From Trema orientale (Eukaryota; Streptophyta; Magnoliopsida; Rosales; Cannabaceae): a stretch of 64,000 bases of DNA. Position numbers and translations under genes: made by a program. The notes beneath the pieces were generated by a model. The model worked only from the letters and a program-made list of their open reading frames with translations. It was not told the origin of the DNA and searched no databases. Shown in pieces: positions 13,762 through 24,295 of this stretch (within the stretch, counting starts at the first letter, position 1; each line of letters starts with the position of its first letter). The DNA lies in NCBI GenBank assembly GCA_002914845.1, contig JXTC01000007.1, positions 391,436-455,435 of the forward strand, given 5' to 3'.

Positions 13762-15736
13762 ATGAGGGGTGCTTTGGTTGGATTTGTGATGGTGTTTGCT
13801 TTTAATGCTGTGTATTTAGCTTCTTCTACCATCCTTCTGAGATCCTTATCCATGTCCTTCACTGATCTTCCCGCCAAATTTGGTAATTTTTCTCTCCCTC
13901 TCATTATGGTGTTTGGTTGCTGAGAAATTATAGAGAAAACCCAATAGAAATTGTATACTACCATGTTAACTTAACAAGGCTGTTCATTTTTTCTTGACCC
14001 ATTTTCTATTTTTCCTATTTTTTGTTTTCTGTACATAAAATAGCTAAACATGTAGATAAACTGAGACAAAAATTTATCTAACTCTTTCACTTGGTAATTA
14101 GTCCTAAACTGATATGTTATTATCTTTGTTTTCTGGGGCACCCCTGTTAATAGCTGCTGGTATCAATAGTTCTGGTGTATGTGGAGCTCTACATATAACA
14201 GACCCTTTAAACGCTTGCAGCCCATTAAGCAATAATCAGCGGTCAAACAAAACCAATGGAATAATGATTGCACTGATAGTAAGGGGTGAATGTGCTTTTG
14301 AAGACAAAGTTCGAAATGCTCAAAATGCTGGATTTCGCGCTGCAATTGTTTATGACAATCAAGACAAAGGGAATTTGGTTTACAGTGAGTTCTGATAATC
14401 CTTCAAATTTATGTTTATTGCAGTTGTTATCTTCCTTTCTTGCTATATAGTTTGATTTGTCCTTACGTATTTTGTGAACTCTGCTACCTGCGAATAAGGT
14501 ATCGTAAATTTTCTTGGACAACAGCGTAATACATAAAACAAGATAAAGAATTTTGAAAACAATGCCTGGATATATTTTGGTTCAATCTTTGATAGTAATT
14601 AACAGAAAACGGTAGTATCTGAGGTCTTGGGTATCGGTTCTTTTCTGTTTGCAGTGATGATAAATCGCGAGAATGTTTCGGTTCATGCAGTTTTTACTTC
14701 TAAGAAAGCTGGTGAAATTCTGAAGGAACATGCTGGAGAAGGCGAATGCTGCATCTTCCCGTATAATAATGAAACAGCCTGGACTGTTCTCGCGATATCT
14801 TTTATCTCATTTCTTGTCATATTAGCTATTTTGCTCGTAGCAATCTTTACCCCAAGACAGTGGTTGACTTCAAGGGCAAGAAGTAATCTCCCTAAAAATG
14901 TAGACGCAAAATTGGTTGAAGCCCTGCCTTGCTTTACATTTAGCTCTGCTCATTTGAATGATTGCCATGCTGGAGAAACTTGTGCCATCTGCCTTGAGGA
15001 TTACAAAGATGGAGAAACCCTCAAAGTTCTCCCTTGCCGACACGGTAGGTCTCCGTTCTCATGATTATGTTAGGTTGGTTTCATTTTCATCAATCACACT
15101 GCCAGTTCATACAGGAGTACCATGTACATACAGAATGCACTGATTTTTTCCTTTTACTGTTCCACTCCATGTGTCCATGCACAAGTGATTTATATCTTTT
15201 TCAAATGATATATCAGTTGTTGTCAGGTTATTAGTTAATTACAGTGTTAGGACTAGGGATGGCTATCACATTGTTAAACATTTAATCTTGACCTTAATTG
15301 AACTTTGGAACTTAACGAGTGTTATATTCTCTCATCCTGATATCTAAATTCGAAGTTGTTTATTAATCACTTCAAGGCACTTGCAGAATTTCATACAAGC
15401 TGTGTTGACTCATGGCTGACTAAATGGGGGACATTCTGCCCTGTATGCAAGCGTGACATGAGAACCAAATCAGAAAATTCTGAGGTAAGCAATTCTAGAG
15501 CAACGACTGTAGTGTTTTTTTCCTCCTAACAATGAAATTTTTGTGTACAACTTTCTTCTAACGATAGGTATGCGATTATCAATTTGGTAGATCTTGAAGT
15601 TAGATTTATTAATTTTTATTGCTGAATTATTTTCTGTTATGTTTTAGACTATGAATAAGTGAGGAAAGTATCTTTTGTGGTTCATTCATATCTAATTTTT
15701 TTCTTCTTTCAGGTAAAGGGGAGAACCTGGCTATAG
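13762..15736 (+). CDS. RMR: RMR-type PA-domain, transmembrane, RING-H2 protein (vacuolar sorting receptor-like), 287 aa
   Basis: Members of this plant family (receptor homology region-transmembrane-RING-H2) sort storage proteins to the protein storage vacuole and resemble PA-TM-RING ubiquitin ligases. Exons: 13762-13882, 14154-14384, 14655-15044, 15387-15484, 15713-15736; phases agree. The product has a signal peptide (about 1-21), a protease-associated lumenal domain (about 40-155, with [15 protein letters not shown] and [20 protein letters not shown]), one membrane segment (about 158-182) and a complete cytosolic RING-H2 (about 228-270: CAICLEDY, then [15 protein letters not shown], then CPVCKRD). 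The C-terminal tail after the RING is short, so it is closer to short RMR1-like members than to the serine-rich-tailed ones. An ATG-proximal leader intron is likely, because a short exon-like piece ending at about 13610 precedes it. A decayed copy lies 2.3 kb downstream. Confidence 0.9.
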
Positions 15737-16600
15737 AAAATCAGTTGATCGAAATGAGGATTCATCTAACTGAGGTGAGGAGATGAATTATCCTCATAAC
15801 CTAAATTTCAATTTGCTTCTACTTTCAGGAGCTGAAGTTAAATTTACCGTAACGATATGTGATTCTTGAATTCTTAACCGCAATGATCACCTCTTTTTTT
15901 TTTTCATATCAGGGTTCTAGACGTCCATCAGTGTAATTTACTTCAACTACACCAGATTGTCTTGTAATTTTCTTCTTATTTCTCGTAAGATTTACCAAGA
16001 CTTCAGGATGATACAAGTACAGATTTTCATTAAGATCTCAGTAGAGCTGAGCCGCTGCTAGCGTGAGCATTTTCAAAGCATCTTCACTAATTCAATTGAA
16101 TCCACCGCGTTCTTGTTGGTTTCTTCAACTTTTAATATCCCAGGGGACGTCCTTTAGATATATTACCGGCTGTTCACAGGGTCAAATTTTTGGCCGTGTA
16201 AAGTGTTATAGATGTTGAGCTCAAACCCTGTTAGAATTACCAACTTATTGAGACTAGATGGCCCCACTGTTAGGAAATTTGCCCCCTTTCTTGCTCAAGT
16301 TCTTGGTCTATTATGTGCTGCTTTCTTCCATTCTGTAATGCGTTTTGAGACTCAAATGGAACAAGGAAAAGAAGGCCTTGTTATAGTGACTCTGCCACAT
16401 GTTATATTGTGTGGGGGGTTAAAAAAAAAAAAATCCAAGCCTTTAGGAGAAGGGCTGATTTTCTGAACTGAGTAGACAACATTATCCCTTTTATTTTTTT
16501 CTCCTTTAAGTGATGTTTGAGTATTTATCAACGGGGGGTAAAATAGTTTACATATCTAGTTTATTTTAGTGATGATTGAGCTGTTGAGCAGGGGCATATC
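15737..16600. other. RMR 3' UTR and spacer
   Basis: Likely 3' UTR up to about 16100-16450, where a poly-A stretch (16422-16433) occurs. A frame of 84 codons at 16212-16466 has no recognisable domain. Nothing else is seen. Confidence 0.45.
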
Positions 16601-16602
16601 GA

Positions 16603-16899
16603 TTATTTGTGAAATAAACAGTAGAGTAGTACGTGCCTCAGTTCGTCCGACGTTGGACGTGTATTCGCGAAGTGTGTTCTTTGGTGACTCTCTGCAGAAA
16701 CAAACACAATCCTTAAGCTGTACATTCAAAAGACAATACAATACAATAATATTATTATTCCACGATAATAATATTTTATAATTAAAAACCTATTTAGATT
16801 GAAAAAGGGATTAACTTAACTGGATTTAACATAACAAGTACCTGAAGAACGATCTGGTAGTTTAGGTAAACGGGTTCGAGAGGTCTTGTTTTTGTGCAT
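16603..16899 (-). other. Possible small two-exon gene (48 codons), unrecognised
   Basis: On the minus strand a TATATAAAG box (complement of 16992-17000) precedes an ATG at 16897-16899. A frame of 19 codons rich in Lys and Arg (MHKNKTSRTRLPKLPDRSS) runs to a GT donor (exon 16842-16899). A TTTCTGCAG acceptor then opens a second in-phase stretch ending in TAA (exon 16603-16691). I recognise no family. The promoter-like box, good splice signals and preserved phase are suggestive, but so short a model can arise by chance. Confidence 0.2.
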
Positions 16900-17591
16900 C
16901 GTGGCAGCAGCCAGAGCTAGAGCTATCTTTTTGAGAATTTGAGAATGAGAGAATGAGAATTTTGAATTTGGAGAAAGATGAAGTAGAGGGGCTTTATATA
17001 TGAGTAGGAGGAATAGATTTTAGGCCGAAAAAAAGTGCCTTTCCTAAAATACAAAAATTAATAATAAACTTGTTTGTTTGCTTGTTTTTTTTTTTTTTTG
17101 AATTTTTTTTGTTTCTTTGGAAATAATGATTCTGTAAACCCAAGTGCAAGAAATAACTTGGTATGACGTATGAATGTGCGTTGTTTGAGGACCGTGATCT
17201 AATGCCATGGTTTGCATTCACCTATTATTGAATAGGAAATTTTAATTTTCTTCTGAAATTAATATTTGGAGTGTAAAAGCTAAATGATGCTTGTCTTCCA
17301 AATTGTTCTTTTCTAGTAATGTAATTCACATATAATTCAATCCAGGAATTATTAAAAATGAAAATATAAATAAAGCACTAGACATTTAACTAGACATCCG
17401 AAAATAGGAAAAATAGATGAGTACATTATTATTGTTATTATTATTGTTATTGTAGTAGTAGTAGTGAATGATTTAGTCCAAATACACACAAACCAAATCC
17501 CAAACACACTAAAAGGATCATTAGCATATATAGTTGTATATTATCTCATTAGAACAAAGGAAAAAAACCTAAATTTGCGGTACCAAATGTG

Positions 17592-17741
17592 TTCAGATGA
17601 TCTATTTAGAACACAATCAAACAAACGAGAGAGAAGGAGAGCAAACCTGCGCATTACGAGCTTCTGTTCAGATGATCCCTTTAGAACACAATCAAACAAA
17701 CGAGAAACTGGCTGAAAAGAGGAGGGAGACGGGTTTATATA
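17592..17741 (-). promoter_or_regulatory. Promoter-like TATA box on the minus strand followed by a duplicated 40-bp leader segment
   Basis: The complement of 17734-17741 reads TATATAAA within CCTATATAAACCC. Downstream on the minus strand a segment of about 40 bases (complement of 17668-17707) is repeated at 17592-17631 with three differences; it contains GATTGTGTTCTAAA and ATCATCTGAAC. This looks like a transcription start region, but no convincing gene follows. The bases just upstream (17744-17774) recur at 20293-20323. Confidence 0.3.
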
Positions 17742-18003
17742 GGATAATAAGAGCCAACTAAAATTTTCCACTTGCCCTTTTCATTTTTATGTTTTTTTTA
17801 AAATTTTTTTTGGTGTGGTTGATCCATATTTTCTGGGGCAGTGAGGATAGTCCAGTAAACAAGTTTGGGCTTCTTTTAGAGCCCTAACAATTTTAAGATA
17901 AAAGCTTTTTTTTTTATTGTTTGCAAAATAGCCGAGTTTTAGGTCCTATTTAATAAATATCTCTTTTTCAAACACTATAGCAAAATAGTTGAATACATAA
18001 TCC

Positions 18004-18790
18004 GACAGGGTAGGTCTCCATTTTCATAACTATGTTAGGTTGGACTCCTTTTTCGTCAATTATACTGCAAGTTCCTACAGGAATACCATGCACATAAAGG
18101 ATTCATAAGTGTTTTCCTTGTTTACTGTTCGACTCCTCCTGATCATGGGCAAGTGAAATATATCATTTCAAAATGGTATCATCAGTTGCAGTCAGGTTAT
18201 CAGTTGATTACAGTGTTAGGAGTAGGAATGGCCATCATTTTGATAAACATTTAATCTTGACCTTAATTGAACATTGGAACTTAATTCAATTGTTATATAT
18301 TCCCTCATCCGGTATCTAAATTCCAAGTTGTTTATTAATCACTTAAAGAACTTGCAGAATTTCATACAAGCTTTGTCGACTCATGGCTGACTACATGGGG
18401 GACGTTCTGCCTTGTATGCAAATGTGACATGTGAACTTTTGAGGTAAACAATTCGAGAGCACAACTGTAGCAGTTTTAATTACTCAGTAGTCTGGATTCC
18501 TACAAACTTGAATGGGTTTGCGCATGCTTCGGCCTCTTGGCCTAAATAGTTCAGGGACTTTTACCTGATGGGAGGTTATTCCTAACGTGACAACCACTTT
18601 ACTTGTTGATCTTGAATAAAGGAATTTTTTAGAGAAGGGAAAAAAAAACCAATTATTTGGCGCCTCCTAACAATGATTTTTATTTTTTTTTTCCTTATGG
18701 ACGATCTATTTGGTGGATCATGAAGTTGGATATATTAATTTAACCAAGTTTTTCTTATTTCAGGTAAAGAAAAAAACCTAGACACCCATG
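18004..18790 (+). pseudogene. Decayed partial duplicate of the RMR gene (intron 3, exon 4, intron 4, exon 5)
   Basis: This segment matches the neighbouring gene from the end of its exon 3 (GGTAGGTCTCC at 18009) through intron 3, the exon 4 equivalent (from about 18358) and on to the exon 5 equivalent near 18764, although most of it is intron and under no coding constraint. The exon 4 copy reads FHTSFVDSWLTTWGTFCLVC: the zinc-binding Cys of TSCVDSW has become Phe, Pro of CPVC has become Leu, and a stop follows. About 190 bases at 18470-18660 have no counterpart in the gene and form an insertion. The conserved intron shows DNA-level duplication, not retroposition. Confidence 0.85.
18470..18660 (+). 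mobile_element. Insertion inside the RMR pseudogene
   Basis: Relative to intron 4 of the intact gene, about 190 bases are extra here. The insert contains GCTTCGGCCTCTTGGCC, then a T/A-rich stretch with AATAAA at about 18615 and a poly-A run near 18639-18648. The AATAAA and A-run at one end would fit the 3' tail of a non-LTR element in the plus sense, but the fragment is too short to classify. Confidence 0.35.
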
Positions 18791-18837
18791 ATAGACAAAA
18801 TTTATACGTTAAAATATAAAACAAAAATATTTGTTAT

Positions 18838-19560
18838 CAGTGAGTCATGACCATTTAACCAAAATACGAGAAATCGTGACAGTATACCAATGTTGCAAAT
18901 TCAATGATTATATCCACGTTTAATTATGGATAGATATTCTTCCAAAAGAAAAAAAATTACTGATAGGCGTAAATGAAACTACCTAACACACAATGACAGC
19001 GTTTGTTTTTTTTTTCCTGAAAAAAATAGCTTACAAACAATTATAAACTTTCAAATAATAGGATTATAAAGAAAAAATATTAGCTTATGATTATCATCTT
19101 GNCTCTTAAAAATAATAAGTCTTTTTGTCTAACAAAATTGATAAAATATATTCTTTCTAAAAAATTAGAAAATATATACTTTAAGAAAACGTTCTTTAGG
19201 TGAATCCATGGTTGACATACCACAAGTCTTACGATCACTAACAGGCCTTATGCAGTCCATGGAGTGAGCTATCCTATTAGCAAAACAACTCTTAGACACA
19301 ACTGACTCGACTCACCTCTTCCAAATCTACTCCCCTCTCCACCAAACTCACAACCACCTCTTCATCTTTCTCTCCAAGCCCAATTGACCCAACCCCGTTT
19401 TCCCACCCTGCTGAGAATTCCCTGTCTTCGGCTATCTACACCACTACTGATGTTAATGACAACGAGTCGATACAAGTCAGTGACGACGATGTCATGAAAC
19501 AAGAGTATTCTAGGGGAACGAAAATTTTCGGAGTCCAATGGCTATAAGGACCTCTTTGGA
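18838..19560 (+). repeat. Block A, copy 1, of the duplicated complex, with a gene-like fragment
   Basis: From GAGTCATGACCATTTAACC (18842) to about 19510 this block is nearly identical to 21536-22260. Its right part holds a coding-like stretch: SIQVSDDDVMKQEYSRG follows a Ser/Thr-rich segment, readable from about 19317 to 19517, and a second frame upstream starts ATGGTTGACATACCACAAG (19210) but is interrupted. It then runs into a short segment (19516-19556) that recurs at 20256-20296. The protein is not recognised. A single N lies at 19102. Confidence 0.75.
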
Positions 19561-20255
19561 ATTAGTCTAAATAATTTTGCAGACTGATCTTATAAATGCC
19601 ACATGAGGCTTTGGAAGAGGAGGAAAGACATAGTAGAAGTCTTAAAGTATAAATCAAATGCGTCCAATATTTCAAGAATAAATCAAATGCTTCTCAATAC
19701 CAAAAAAAAAAAAAAAAAACAACTCAGTGTTGAATACCAAAAAAAAAAATCAACGCTGTGCACCAAAAAAATATTATAAATCAGGTTCAAAACCACAAAT
19801 CAAAACGGAAAAAAAAAACTACAAATCATTTTTCGAAATAAAAAATAGTATCACAAATAAAAAATCAAGGCAGAGTTGAGCTTACCTTCTGCAATGAGAG
19901 TGATAGATGAAAGAGTGCCATGACATAGGTGAGAACAACAATACACACGGCTGAAGCAAACCCCAAAAAAAAATTGAAAAATGAAAAATCACTAAGTTTT
20001 AGAGAAAGAACTGGGGAGCAATTTCTTAAAATTTATAGAGAATGATGAAAAGAAATTGTACCTATGAGAGAGAGAGCCACGACCTAGCAGGTGAGAGGAT
20101 CGGTGAGAGAGACAGAGAGAGAGGGAGAGAGAGAGAGAGAGAGAACATGTGTGAGTGTGTATGAGGGTCAATGAGTGAGAGATCCGGTGAGAGAAAGGTC
20201 ACCATGGGTGAGATTGAGAAAAGAGGGAGAGGCGGCTGCTCTTGTTGTTGTTATA
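19561..20255. other. Spacer with A-runs and a GA microsatellite
   Basis: It holds short A-runs, including several CAAAAAAAA motifs between 19699 and 19830, and an imperfect (GA)n region at about 20068-20142. An open frame from 20171 includes the junction of repeat pieces described next. There is no independent gene signal. Confidence 0.5.
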
Positions 20256-21232
20256 GGGAACGAAAATTTTCGGAGTCCAATGGCTATAAGGACAATAATA
20301 AGAGCCAACTAAAATTTTCCACTTGCACTGTGGACAATGTGGAGGATAAAATGAGGGATTGTTTCATTAAAAATATGTGGCTAAAGGGGCCGTTTTCGCC
20401 TTTAGTGGTGGCCTTAGCGAAGAAAATAAGCTTGAATAATAATGAGTTTTATAGAGTCGTTGAGGGTTTTGATTTTATGCCACAAGGTTGAGAGTTATGG
20501 ACCTTGTGTATCANNNNNNNNNNNNNNNNNNNNNNNNNNNNNNNNNNNNNNNNNNNNNNNNNNNNNNNNNNNNNNNNNNNNNNNNNNNNNNNNNNNNNNN
20601 NNNNNNNNNNNNNNNNNNNNNNNNNNNNNNNNNNNNNNNNNNNNNNNNNNNNNNNNNNNNNNNNNNNNNNNNNNNNNNNNNNNNNNNNNNNNNNNNNNNN
20701 NNNNNNNNATAATATACATTACTTGTGTCTTCAAAATTGTCCCTACAGTCCATTTCTTGAAAAAACAAATGAAAGACAACATATATTTCAAATTTACCTA
20801 AATAATTTGGTAGCCATACTAGCTTTTTATTTTGGCATACATTAATTTTTATAAAAGCTAATAACCAGCTCTTTGTATAAAGATGAGAAATTCACACATT
20901 CTCATCGATCACTTTTTCTTTCCTCTGCCATTTTTCACCATATTCATCACCAAAAATACCAAATTAATATTAAGATTTAAACCTTAATAACAATCTTACT
21001 TTTTCTTCAATACTCCATTTTCTTGTTAGAGGAGTATTCGTAAACTTATTCAAATTTTCAACCTCATAATATTCCTTTATTTAAAGGTAATTAAAAAAAA
21101 AGAAAAAGATATCGTCTAAAACATATGTTTAAGAACAAAACTAAATTCGAATGTAATTATAAGTAATATTATTAAAATAAAACTCTTAAAAGTAATAAGT
21201 TTTTTTGTTTAAAAAATTTGATAAAATATAGG
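20256..21232 (+). repeat. Block B, copy 1, of the duplicated complex, interrupted by an assembly gap
   Basis: 20256-20324 is a mosaic: first a piece also found at 19516-19556, then 30 bases also found at 17744-17774. From 20324 the block matches 22262 onward, including a coding-like stretch (VEDKMRDCFIKNMWLKGPF, then EFYRVVEGFDFMPQG and a stop), is broken by N at 20514-20708, and resumes at 20709 to match 22907-23360 until about 21232. I do not recognise the protein. Confidence 0.75.
20514..20708. other. Assembly gap (195 N)
   Basis: All bases are N. The collinear second copy of this block has 457 bases (22450-22906) between the same flanking sequences, so the gap is probably undersized. Confidence 0.99.
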
Positions 21233-21535
21233 GCCCGTTTGGTATCAAATCCGGATTCACTTTTTTAAACCCAAAAACTTTAAAAACACGGAGTCCAATA
21301 AATACTTGTTTGGTGGGCTTGTATCACAAAACTGTTTCCAAGCCCAACTCAGAAAATAGGCTAAAATTGAGAAAACGATTTTTTTTTCATTTTGGGATAT
21401 TACTTAAAACGCAGACCGTGCTCTTTGCTCCCCTGTGCAGCCATTGACGATGCTTGACCCAATCAGCTCTGCTAATCATTGACGAACTCCAGCCATGGAC
21501 GAAGCTTGAAGCTGACTCAATCCGAACTCCAGTAA
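21233..21535 (+). repeat. Segment beginning GGGCCCGTTTGGTATC
   Basis: A short segment between repeat blocks opens with GGGCCCGTTTGGTATC at 21233, a phrase typical of the ends of plant hAT- or MITE-like elements. No matching inverted end is evident before block A restarts at about 21536, so it may be the remnant of an element into which, or beside which, block A was duplicated. Confidence 0.35.
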
Positions 21536-22261
21536 GTCATGACCATTTAACCAAAATACGAGAAATCGTGACGGTATACTAATGTTGCAAATTCAATGAT
21601 TATATCCACGTTTAGTTATGGATAGATGTTCTTCCAAAAGAAAAAAAATTACTGATAGGCGTAAATGAAACTACCTAACAGACAATGACAGCATTTGTTT
21701 TTTTTTCCTGAAAAAAATAGCTTACAAACAATTATAAACTTTCAAATAATAGGATTATAAAGAAAAAATATTAGCTTATGATTATCATCTTGATGCTATG
21801 CTATATTGGAATGTAGTAATAAGTAAGATTACTAAAATGAAACTCTTAAAAATAATAAGTCTTTTTGTCTAACAAAATTGATAAAATATATTCTTTCTAA
21901 AAAATTAGAAAATATATACTTTAAGAAAACGTTCTTTGGGGGAATCCATGGTTGACATACCACAAGTCTTACGATTCGATCACTAACAGACCTTATGCAG
22001 TCCATGGAGTGAGCTATCCTAGTAGCAAAATAACTCTTAGACATAACTCACTTGACTCACCTCTTCCAAATCTACTCCCCTCTCCACCAAACTCACAACC
22101 ATCTCTTCATCTTTCTCTCCAAGCCCAATTGACCCAACCCCGTTTCGCCACCCTGCTGAGAATTCCCTGTCTTCGGCTATCTACACCACTACTGATATTA
22201 ATGACAACGAGTCGATACAAGTTAGTGACGACGATGTCATCAAAAAAGAGTATTCTAGGGG
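21536..22261 (+). repeat. Block A, copy 2, of the duplicated complex
   Basis: This copy matches 18842-19510 almost base for base, with small indels such as 21788-21838, which is missing around the single N in copy 1. Here block A runs straight into block B at about 22261: the frame DDDVIKKEYSRG continues as TVDNVEDKMRDCFIKNMW. Copy 2 therefore shows the original A-B join, which copy 1 has lost. Confidence 0.8.
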
Positions 22262-23440
22262 CACTGTGGACAATGTGGAGGATAAAATGAGGGATTGTTT
22301 CATTAAAAATATGTGGCTAAATGGGCCATTTTCGCCTTTAGTGGTGGTCTTAGTGAAGAAAATAAGCTTGAATAATAATGAGTTTTATAGAGTCGTTGAG
22401 GGTTTTGATTTTATGCCACAAGGTTGAGAGTTATGGACCTTGTGTATCAGTTTCATGGATGAGAGATGGAGGAAAACTAAAGTAGGAATAGAGCAAAGAA
22501 CATAGTGAGTTTTCTGAATTTTAGAGTGAGTTTTCTTGATATTGAATGTTTCACTTATTTTTTTTGTTAACAGAGTTGACTAGGAGAGTGATGTAGTCGA
22601 TTTGGTATCACGCGCCTTATTTTATCTAATTAAAGCCCTACAATTAGCACCGTTGATTTATAATCGGATAGCCGAGGTTGAATGGCTTTATATGTGGCTA
22701 TATAATGGCAACCCTACTATTTACACGCTAAAAAAAATCATCTAAAAAATAAAAATATATTGGTGTGTAACAATAAGATTACTAAAATGAAACCCTTAAA
22801 AATAATATCTTTTTGTCTAATAAAATTTTATAAAATATATTCTTTCTAAAAAAGTTAGAAAATATTTACATATAATATATAGAAAAATAAATAAAACATA
22901 GAAAACATAATATACATTACTTGTGTCTTCAAAATTGTCCCTACAGTCCATTTCTTGAAAAAACAAATGAAAGACAACATATATTTCAAATTTACCTAAA
23001 TGATTTGGTAGCCATACTAGCTTTTTGTTTTGGCATACATTAATTTTTATAAAAACTAATAACCAGCTTTTTGGATAAAGATGAGAAATTCACACATTCT
23101 CATCGATCACTTTTTCTTTCCTCTGCCATTTTTCACCATATTCATCGCCAAAAATACCAAATTAATATTAAGATTTAAACCTTAATAACAATCTTACCTT
23201 TTCTTCAATACTCCATTTTCTTGTTGGAGGAGTATTCGTAAACTTATTCAAATTTTCAACCTCATAATATTCCTTTATTTAAAGGTAATTAAAAAAAAAG
23301 AAAAAAATATCGTCTAAAACATATGTCTAAGAACAAAACTAAATTCGAATGTAATTATAAGTAATATTATTAAAATGAAACTCTTAAAAGTAATAAGTTT
23401 TTTTGTTTAAAAAATTTGATAAAATATTATTCTTCTTAAA
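22262..23440 (+). repeat. Block B, copy 2, of the duplicated complex
   Basis: Collinear with 20324-20513 and 20709-21232. It carries the C-terminal part of the same gene-like fragment, ending at a TGA near 22426, and contains the 457 bases that fall in the gap in copy 1. Two copies of a motif of about 80 bases (AACTCTTAAAA.TAATAAGT followed by a TTAGAAAATAT end) occur here at about 22790 and 23380; others lie at 19103, 21181 and 21840. Confidence 0.75.
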
Positions 23441-23606
23441 AAATTAGAAAAAATTTACATATAATATATATAAAAATAAATAACACATAGAAAACATAAT
23501 ATTTGTCACTTACGTTTTTAAAATTGTGATAGCTATTTATTTCTTGAAAAATGAAAATATAAGAAACTAAAATCAACAAATACTTCAAGTTCACATAAAT
23601 GTTTTG

Positions 23607-23744
23607 GTGACCAAGCCCAAACAAGTTGACGAGGTTGTGAATGAGGAAGCTGTGATAACTTGCTCCTCTGAGCTTGCTGTGGAGGTGAAGGATAATATTC
23701 TGGTCGCAGCCTTATCGAGGAACTTCACGTTTCGTGACGTCTAA
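23607..23744 (+). pseudogene. Captured gene fragment: 45 codons and a stop, unrecognised
   Basis: A clean frame starts at a repeat border and reads VTKPKQVDEVVNEEAVITC, then ELAVEVKDNILVAALSR and FTFRDV, ending with TAA at 23742-23744; a T/G-rich stretch like a 3' UTR follows to about 23865. Composition and codon use differ sharply from the surrounding AT-rich repeat. It sits between two diverged copies of the same repeat module (23508-23606 and 23870-23970), as expected for a C-terminal gene end carried by a transposable element. I do not recognise the parent gene. Confidence 0.5.
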
Positions 23745-23869
23745 GAGCATCTCTAGTAAATCTCTATTCTGTTCTGTTTTGTTTTTACTATGGGATTGCT
23801 TTGTTGGTTTTGCTTCGGTCTCTGTTTCGTTTTGTTAAGGGTTCGTTTGTTTTGGTCTCTGTTTTACTT

Positions 23870-24295
23870 ATGTTTTCAAAATTATCATAACTGTTTATTT
23901 CTTGAAAAATGAAAAAGAAAGAAAATAAAATCAAAAAATATTTCAAGTTCACCTAAATGTTTTGGTATTTATACCGGTCATTTCACTTGGCATATTTTAT
24001 TGTTTACATAAGCCAACAACCACCTCTTCGGACAGAGAGGAAAAGTTCACATATATTAACAGCTAACTTTTCCCTCATCTACCACTTTTTAACATATTTA
24101 TCACCAAAAATATCAAATTAATAATTGTTCATATATATATCACAATACATAAATTTGCTACTTAAACTTTAATAACAACCTTATCTATCTTCAAGATTCC
24201 TTTGCCCGGAGATGTCTCCATAAACTTTATCGAATTTTTAGCCTCATAGCAATAAATCTTCGTTTAAAAGTAACCAAACAACAAAAAGTAAAAAA
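23870..24295 (+). repeat. Third, diverged copy of the block B right part
   Basis: Matches 20725-21100 and 22925-23300 at low identity but in the same order: TTTCTTGAAAAATGAAA, then TTCAAGTTCACCTAAATG, then ACCACCTCTTCGGACA, then ATTTATCACCAAAAATA, then a stretch ending in an A-run. The divergence shows that this module had been amplified before the recent A-B duplication. Confidence 0.6.

Noticed and set aside
14114..14153. RMR exon 2 starting earlier with the peptide GAPLLIA
   Set aside because: There is no AG acceptor before those codons; the acceptor TTAATAG at 14153 restores the phase and gives [14 protein letters not shown], which fits the family.
17541..17771. 76-codon minus-strand frame with a duplicated LFDCVL..SSE phrase
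   Set aside because: The repetition comes from the 40-base DNA duplication in a promoter-like region; the first codons lie upstream of the TATA box, so it is not a credible protein.
20442..20801. Open frames spanning the run of N
   Set aside because: They exist only because N codons contain no stops.
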